Shown here piece by piece: positions 57,915-64,000 of a DNA stretch of 64,000 nt. The stretch lies in contig CP077096.1 in the NCBI GenBank assembly GCA_014268975.2, forward strand, positions 305,001 to 369,000, written 5' to 3'. The translations under genes were made by a program, and so were the position numbers. The notes beneath the pieces are model-generated. The model had not been told where the DNA came from. It worked only from the letters and a program-made list of their open reading frames with translations, and made no database searches. Position 1 is the first letter of the stretch. Each line of letters starts with the position of its first letter. This DNA is from Pseudomonas wayambapalatensis. GTDB lineage: Bacteria > Pseudomonadota > Gammaproteobacteria > Pseudomonadales > Pseudomonadaceae.

Positions 57915-58014
57915 CCGGCCCTATCGCGGGACAAGCCCGCTCCCACAGGTACTGCAGAGATCTCAAGACCGATGCAGAGCCTGTGGGAGCGGGCTTGTCC
58001 CGCGATAGGGCCGG
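57915..58014. repeat. Perfect 35-bp inverted REP pair
   Basis: Two 35-base arms (57915-57949 and 57980-58014) are exact reverse complements, separated by a 30-base loop. They contain the REP core GGAGCGGGCTTGTCCCGCGA. This is a BIME-like element after argA. Confidence 0.92.
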
Positions 58015-58027
58015 CCAGGTCCAATGA

Positions 58028-58055
58028 AAAACGCCGCCCCTGAGGGCGGCGTTTT
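58028..58055. terminator. Bidirectional terminator between argA and spuI
   Basis: AAAACGCCGCCC and GGGCGGCGTTTT form a perfect 12-bp stem with a 4-base loop, with A and T runs on both sides. It suits both converging genes. Confidence 0.88.
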
Positions 58056-58058
58056 CGT

Positions 58059-59435
58059 TTACACGGTATGCAGGTACCAATTGTACTCGAGGTCGGAGAT
58101 CGAGTGTTCGAACTCCTCCAGCTCGCTCTCCTTGCACGCGACGAAGATGTCGATGTACTTCGGATCGATGTACTTGTTCAGGATCTCGCTGTCGTCCAGC
58201 TCGCGCAGGGCATCGCGCAGGTTGTTCGGCAGGCTCTGTTCCAGCTGCTCGTAGGAGTTGCCTTCGATCGGCTCACCCGGCTCGATCTTGTTGGTCAGGC
58301 CGTGGTGCACACCGGCCAGGACCGCCGCCATCATCAGGTACGGGTTGGCGTCGGCACCGGCCACGCGGTGCTCGATGCGCACGGCGTCCGGCGAGCCGGT
58401 TGGCACGCGCAGGGCCACGGTGCGGTTGTCCAGGCCCCAGCTCGGCGCGTTCGGTACGTAGAACTGCGCGCCGAAACGGCGGTACGAGTTGACGTTCGGG
58501 CAGAGGAACGCCATCGAAGCGGGCAGGGTCTCGAGCACACCGCCGACAGCGTGACGAAGCGCGGCGTTCTGCTCGGGATCCTCGCTGGTGAAGATGTTGT
58601 TGCCATCTTTGTCCAGCACGGAGATGTGTACATGCAGGCCGTTGCCAGCCTGGCCCGGGTAGGGCTTGGCCATGAAAGTGGTGTCCATTTCATGGTCGTA
58701 GGCGATGTTCTTGATCAGGCGCTTGAGCAGCACTGCGTAGTCACAGGCCCTCAGCGGATCGGGCACGTGGTGCAGGTTGACCTCGAACTGCGCCGGGGCG
58801 CTTTCCTTGACGATCGCGTCGGCCGGGATGCCCTGCTCCTTCGCGCCTTCGAGGATGTCCTGCAGGCAGTCGGCATACTCGTCCAGGTCGTCGATCAGGT
58901 AGACCTGGGTCGACTGCGGACGCTTGCCCGAGATCGGCGAGCGTGGCGGCTGCGGACGGCCGTTCACGTTCTCCTGGTCGATCAGGTAGAACTCCAGCTC
59001 GAACGCGGCACAGATGGTCAGGCCCATGTCGGTGAACTTGCTCACCACCTGGCGCAACACTTCACGAGGGTCGGCGAAGAACGGCTCGCCTTCGATTTCG
59101 TGCATGGTCATCAGCAGTTGCGCGGTCGGGCGCTTCTGCCAGGGTTCGTTGGAGAGGGTGCCAGGGATCGGGTAGCAGATGCGGTCGGCGTCGCCGATGT
59201 CCAGGCCCAGGCCCGTGCTTTCGACGGTCGAGCCGTTGATATCCAGGGCGAAGAGGGAGGCGGGCAGGTTGATGCCTTTCTCGTAAACCTTGTGAAGGCT
59301 CGTGCGTTCGATACGCTTGCCACGAACCACACCATTCATATCTGCAATCAGAAGGTCAACGTAGAGAACCTCAGGATGTTCCTTAAGGAACGCGTTCGCT
59401 TCGTTAAGCTGAACGGCACGCGGGGGTACCGACAT
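58059..59435 (-). CDS. spuI: Gamma-glutamylpolyamine synthetase, SpuI/PauA type
   Basis: A 458-residue glutamine synthetase-fold enzyme of the PuuA/PauA class. The GS active-site elements are present: CAAFELEFYLID (metal Glu), ESAPAQFEVNLHH, MAKPYPGQAGNGLHVHISV and RVPTGSPDAVRIEHRVAGAD. It ligates glutamate to putrescine or another polyamine, the first step of the gamma-glutamyl pathway. Divergent from a second such gene and near spuC. The adenylylation loop Tyr motif of true GlnA is not evident. Names follow P. aeruginosa usage. Confidence 0.88.
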   Translation of the reverse strand: MSVPPRAVQLNEANAFLKEHPEVLYVDLLIADMNGVVRGKRIERTSLHKVYEKGINLPASLFALDINGSTVESTGLGLDIGDADRICYPIPGTLSNEPWQKRPTAQLLMTMHEIEGEPFFADPREVLRQVVSKFTDMGLTICAAFELEFYLIDQENVNGRPQPPRSPISGKRPQSTQVYLIDDLDEYADCLQDILEGAKEQGIPADAIVKESAPAQFEVNLHHVPDPLRACDYAVLLKRLIKNIAYDHEMDTTFMAKPYPGQAGNGLHVHISVLDKDGNNIFTSEDPEQNAALRHAVGGVLETLPASMAFLCPNVNSYRRFGAQFYVPNAPSWGLDNRTVALRVPTGSPDAVRIEHRVAGADANPYLMMAAVLAGVHHGLTNKIEPGEPIEGNSYEQLEQSLPNNLRDALRELDDSEILNKYIDPKYIDIFVACKESELEEFEHSISDLEYNWYLHTV

Positions 59436-60103
59436 GATGCAACACCTTTGTTGTTAAAAATATCAATCAAGGGGGGCTTGCAGGCCCAGTCAATCGAAAA
59501 GACAAACTGATGTCAAGCCAACCTCCTGATGCCCTGAAATGGCACATCAACGGCGGATTTGCTGCATATAAGGGCATGCCATTATCCGCTAAATCTGTAG
59601 GAAAGGGCTACGGCGATGGTGGCGTATTTTATTTTTTACGGAGGTGTTGTGAAAAAAAATGAACGAGGCTAAGCTCGGTCGCAACCCATAACAGTAATAA
59701 TACGAGGGTCACATGGTCCGCCAGTCGCGACCTGAAAGCGCCGCCTGCGCTGCGCAGTCAGGTATTTTCACCGCTTGCCGAAAGGCCCTCGCGCGCCTGG
59801 CCCATCCCTGGAGCAGACTGGCCGCAATAATTGACGACCGGCACAGTCAGCCCTCGCCCCGTAGCAGTTTACTGCACGCTTTTCTTCCTTCCTGCCCTTT
59901 GCTTTCGAGATCGATACGCGTTTTGCGCGTGAATCGGCTGCCGTCCTGCGCATGGGTTTTTGCTTTGGCAACATACTCCATCCAGAATCAATGCGTGGGC
60001 CTTGCCAGGCCCTGCCGCGCCGAATGCGCCGACATTGACCGACGCCAGGCGTCAGTAGCGCCCGCCCCGCAAGGGCCGGGTCAAATGACCTCCTGAGGTA
60101 TTT
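59436..60103. other. 668-base divergent gap between the two gamma-glutamylpolyamine synthetases
   Basis: No convincing gene. 59560-59700 is AT-rich and probably holds promoters. A strong GGAGG at about 59640 is followed by very short reading frames (7 and 10 codons). A 127-codon ORF (59713-60096) has no recognisable domain and odd composition. The dyad GGTCA-AA-TGACC (60079-60090) lies just before the spuB ribosome site. A spuA (gamma-glutamyl-GABA hydrolase) gene, found between these two in P. aeruginosa as I recall it, is absent. Confidence 0.7.
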
Positions 60104-61462
60104 ATGAGTAACAACCTCGACCAGCTCACCGATTGGTTGAAAGAGCACAAGATCACCGAAGTCGAATGCCTGATCAGCGACCTGACCGGCATCACCCGCG
60201 GCAAGATCTCGCCGACCAACAAATTCATCGCCGAAAAGGGCATGCGCCTGCCCGAAAGCGTTTTGTTGCAAACTGTGACTGGCGACTACGTCGATGACGA
60301 CATCTATTACGACCTGCTCGACCCGGCCGACATCGACATGATCTGCCGCCCCGACCAGGACGCTGTGTTCCTCGTGCCCTGGGCCATCGAGCCGACCGCC
60401 CAGGTGATCCACGACACCTACGACAAGAAGGGCAACCCGGTCGAACTGTCGCCGCGCAACGTCCTCAAGAAAGTGCTCAAGCTATACGCCGACAAGGGCT
60501 GGCAGCCGATCGTCGCGCCAGAGATGGAGTTCTACCTGACCAAGCGCAGCGAAGACCCGGACTTCCCGCTACAACCGCCGGTGGGCCGCTCCGGACGTCC
60601 GGAAACTGGCCGCCAGTCGTTCTCCATCGAGGCCGCCAACGAATTCGACCCGCTGTTCGAAGACGTCTATGACTGGTGCGAACTGCAGCAGCTGGACCTC
60701 GACACGCTGATCCACGAAGACGGCACGGCGCAGATGGAGATCAACTTCCGTCACGGTGACGCGCTGCACCTGGCCGACCAGATCCTGGTGTTCAAGCGCA
60801 CCATGCGCGAGGCCGCGCTCAAGCACAACGTGGCCGCGACCTTCATGGCCAAGCCCATGACCGGCGAGCCCGGCAGCGCCATGCACCTGCACCAGAGCGT
60901 GATCGACATCGCCACCGGCAAGAACATCTTCTCCAATGAAGACGGCAGCATGAGCACGCTGTTCCTGCATCACATCGGCGGCCTGCAGAAACTCATTCCC
61001 GAGGCGTTGCCGCTGTTCGCACCGAACGTCAACTCGTTCCGCCGCTTCCTGCCGGACACCTCGGCACCCGTGAACGTGGAGTGGGGCGAAGAGAACCGTA
61101 CCGTCGGCCTGCGCGTACCGGATGCCGGCCCGCAGAACCGCCGCGTGGAAAACCGCCTGCCAGGCGCCGACGCCAACCCCTACCTGGCCATCGCCGCGAG
61201 CCTGCTGTGTGGCTTCATCGGCATGGTCGAGGGCATCGAGGCCAGCGCGCCGGTCCAGGGCCGCGGCTACGAGCGGCGCAACCTGCGCCTGCCGCTGACC
61301 ATCGAGGACGCCCTGGAGCGTATGGAAAACAGCCGGTCGCTGGTGCAGTACCTGGGCAAGAAGTTCATTACCGGCTACGTCGCCACCAAGCGCGCCGAGC
61401 ATGAAAACTTCAAGCGCGTCATCAGTTCCTGGGAGCGCGAGTTCCTGCTGTTTGCCGTGTGA
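60104..61462 (+). CDS. spuB: Gamma-glutamylpolyamine synthetase, SpuB/PauA type
   Basis: A 452-residue GS-fold enzyme paralogous to the gene at 58059. Active-site elements are APEMEFYLTKR, EDGTAQMEINFRHG, MAKPMTGEPGSAMHLHQS and RVPDAGPQNRRVENRLPGAD. It is followed 48 bases later by spuC. GAGG precedes ATG 60104. It glutamylates putrescine or a related diamine before the SpuC aminotransferase step. The exact polyamine preference of each paralogue cannot be read from the sequence. Confidence 0.9.
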   Translation: MSNNLDQLTDWLKEHKITEVECLISDLTGITRGKISPTNKFIAEKGMRLPESVLLQTVTGDYVDDDIYYDLLDPADIDMICRPDQDAVFLVPWAIEPTAQVIHDTYDKKGNPVELSPRNVLKKVLKLYADKGWQPIVAPEMEFYLTKRSEDPDFPLQPPVGRSGRPETGRQSFSIEAANEFDPLFEDVYDWCELQQLDLDTLIHEDGTAQMEINFRHGDALHLADQILVFKRTMREAALKHNVAATFMAKPMTGEPGSAMHLHQSVIDIATGKNIFSNEDGSMSTLFLHHIGGLQKLIPEALPLFAPNVNSFRRFLPDTSAPVNVEWGEENRTVGLRVPDAGPQNRRVENRLPGADANPYLAIAASLLCGFIGMVEGIEASAPVQGRGYERRNLRLPLTIEDALERMENSRSLVQYLGKKFITGYVATKRAEHENFKRVISSWEREFLLFAV

Positions 61463-61510
61463 TCAACCCTGGGGCCGCAGGAGCGCGGCCATCGGATAGT
61501 GGAGAAGCAG

Positions 61511-62872
61511 ATGAGCGTCAACAACCCGCAAACCCGTGAATGGCAGAACCTGAGCGGCGAGCACCACCTGGCACCCTTCAGCGACTACAAGCAGCTGAAG
61601 GCGAAGGGGCCGCGCATCATCACCAAGGCCCAGGGTGTGCATTTGTGGGACAGCGAGGGGCACAAGATCCTCGATGGCATGGCCGGCCTGTGGTGCGTGG
61701 CGGTTGGCTATGGTCGCGAAGAACTGGTCCAGGCGGCAGAGAAGCAGATGCGCGAGCTGCCGTACTACAACCTGTTCTTCCAGACCGCTCATCCGCCGGC
61801 GCTGGAGCTGGCCAAGGCCATTACCGACGTGGCCCCCGAAGGCATGAGCCATGTGTTCTTCACCGGCTCCGGCTCCGAAGGCAACGACACCGTGCTGCGC
61901 ATGGTTCGCCACTACTGGGCGCTCAAGGGCAAGCCGAACAAGCAGACGCTCATCGGCCGGGTCAACGGCTACCACGGCTCCACCGTCGCTGGCGCCAGCC
62001 TTGGCGGCATGAGCGGCATGCACGAGCAGGGCGGCCTGCCGATCCCGGGTATCGTGCACATCCCGCAGCCGTACTGGTTCGGTGAGGGCGGCGACATGAC
62101 CCCGGATGAATTCGGGGTGTGGGCTGCCGAGCAGTTGGAGAAGAAGATTCTGGAAGTCGGCGAGGACAACGTCGCCGCCTTCATCGCCGAGCCGATCCAG
62201 GGTGCCGGCGGGGTGATCATTCCGCCGGACACCTACTGGCCGAAGATCAAGGAGATCCTCGCCAAGTACGACATCCTGTTCGTCGCCGACGAAGTGATCT
62301 GCGGCTTTGGCCGTACCGGCGAGTGGTTCGGCTCCGATTATTACGATCTCAAGCCTGACCTGATGACCATCGCCAAGGGCCTGACCTCCGGTTACATCCC
62401 CATGGGCGGTGTGATCGTGCGTGACAAGGTGGCCAAGGTGCTCAGCGAAGGGGGCGATTTCAACCACGGCTTCACCTACTCCGGCCACCCGGTGGCAGCG
62501 GCGGTGGGGCTGGAGAACCTGCGCATCCTGCGTGACGAGAAGATCGTCGAGCGCGCACGCACGGAAGTGGCACCGTACTTGCAAAAACGACTGCGCGAGC
62601 TGCAAGACCACCCGCTGGTGGGCGAGGTACGTGGCCTTGGCCTGCTCGGCGCAATCGAGTTGGTCAAGGACAAGGCGACCCGCAGCCGTTACGAAGGCAA
62701 GGGCGTGGGCATGGTTTGCCGCAACTTCTGTTTCGACAACGGCCTGATCATGCGCGCGGTGGGCGACACCATGATCATCGCGCCGCCACTGGTGATCAGC
62801 CATGAAGAAGTGGACGAGCTGGTGGAAAAGGCGCGCAAGTGCCTGGATCTGACCCTGGAAGCGATTCGATAG
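61511..62872 (+). CDS. spuC: Polyamine (putrescine-pyruvate type) aminotransferase SpuC
   Basis: A 453-residue class III PLP aminotransferase. It has FTGSGSEGNDTVLRMVRHY, GYHGSTVAGASLGG, the PLP Asp in VADEVICGFGRTGEW and Lys289 in TIAKGLTSGYIPMGG. It transaminates putrescine, or its gamma-glutamyl form, with pyruvate. GGAGAAGCAG precedes ATG 61511, which is preferred to GTG 61499. It lies between spuB and the polyamine transporter genes. Confidence 0.93.
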   Translation: MSVNNPQTREWQNLSGEHHLAPFSDYKQLKAKGPRIITKAQGVHLWDSEGHKILDGMAGLWCVAVGYGREELVQAAEKQMRELPYYNLFFQTAHPPALELAKAITDVAPEGMSHVFFTGSGSEGNDTVLRMVRHYWALKGKPNKQTLIGRVNGYHGSTVAGASLGGMSGMHEQGGLPIPGIVHIPQPYWFGEGGDMTPDEFGVWAAEQLEKKILEVGEDNVAAFIAEPIQGAGGVIIPPDTYWPKIKEILAKYDILFVADEVICGFGRTGEWFGSDYYDLKPDLMTIAKGLTSGYIPMGGVIVRDKVAKVLSEGGDFNHGFTYSGHPVAAAVGLENLRILRDEKIVERARTEVAPYLQKRLRELQDHPLVGEVRGLGLLGAIELVKDKATRSRYEGKGVGMVCRNFCFDNGLIMRAVGDTMIIAPPLVISHEEVDELVEKARKCLDLTLEAIR

Positions 62873-62905
62873 GCGTTTGCTAGGCTAGCGATGTGACATT
62901 AAGTC

Positions 62906-62945
62906 GTTACAAGGCCCTGCTTTTGTTGAAACAGCGCCTTGTAAC
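62906..62945. promoter_or_regulatory. Stem-loop upstream of spuD
   Basis: GTTACAAGGC (62906-62915) and GCCTTGTAAC (62936-62945) are perfect 10-bp arms around a 20-base loop that holds further CTG/CAG pairing. It sits 34 bases after spuC and 96 bases before spuD. It could be an mRNA processing or attenuation hairpin, setting transporter expression apart from spuC, or a regulator site. Confidence 0.5.
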
Positions 62946-63038
62946 TTGCCAGACTAGCGGTTGTTTCAGTCGTCCGGCGCTTGCACCACGGGACCTGGCA
63001 GCTGAACAGATGGCTACTAAAAAAATTCTGGAGCATAA

Positions 63039-64000
<962 letters not shown>

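Noticed and set aside
59521..59575. Sigma54 promoter (TGGCAC ... TTGC) before the spu genes
   Set aside because: TGGCAC and TTGC are present but 13 bases apart instead of about 5.
59713..60096. 127-codon ORF between the two gamma-glutamylpolyamine synthetases
   Set aside because: It has a weak GAGGG upstream, but the composition is Arg/Ser/Ala-rich without family features, and it runs into the spuB leader.

Overview
The window reads as chromosomal DNA of a high-GC gammaproteobacterium of the Pseudomonas putida group. The evidence is the 23S/5S rRNA sequence, the P. putida-type REP elements (core GGAGCGGGCTTGCCCGCGAA), the complete Lap adhesin locus, the spu polyamine genes and the gene families throughout. 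A four-gene pvf/mgo cluster suggests a strain close to P. entomophila or P. mosselii. That species guess is inference.

Layout. 1-1242 is the end of an rRNA operon: the 23S 3' part, then two tandem 5S genes, each with its own terminator. 1317-6963 (minus) is a pvfABCD/mgoBCAD-type cluster for a small diffusible signal: haem-oxygenase-like protein, diiron N-oxygenase, A-T-R NRPS and SRPBCC protein. It is preceded by an AT-rich regulatory region. Further upstream on the same strand lie a type II thioesterase-like protein that has lost its nucleophilic serine (7555-8139) and a GntR/FCD regulator with a palindromic candidate operator. 9109-34203 is the Lap biofilm system: periplasmic protease LapG, c-di-GMP receptor LapD, a small hypothetical gene, the giant adhesin LapA (minus, about 5536 aa, 18 repeats of exactly 220 aa), and divergently LapE, LapB and LapC. 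In the known model, c-di-GMP-bound LapD holds LapG and so protects LapA from cleavage at a di-alanine site near its N terminus. LapEBC export LapA.

34546-38233 is a sulfonate-type operon (TauD-like dioxygenase, binding protein, ATPase, permease). 38346-40199 holds a small secreted protein, a compact WYL-family regulator and a Sel1-repeat protein. 40372-45395 is a tightly overlapping MarR-FUSC-DUF1656-HlyD-outer-membrane-factor efflux operon. 45642-47618 is a Cache-type chemoreceptor. 47735-53796 holds a lone glycine decarboxylase (gcvP), a DUF2388 protein, a lone GspE/PilB-type ATPase, a small ACT-like protein and an Lrp regulator. 53857-57907 holds a CYTH-CHAD protein and the arginine genes argE and argA. 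58059 to the end is a polyamine catabolism/uptake locus: two divergent gamma-glutamylpolyamine synthetases (spuI, spuB), the aminotransferase spuC and the truncated binding protein spuD.

Function names rest on motifs and gene order read by eye; no database search was run. No CRISPR array, insertion sequence, prophage or tRNA gene was seen.
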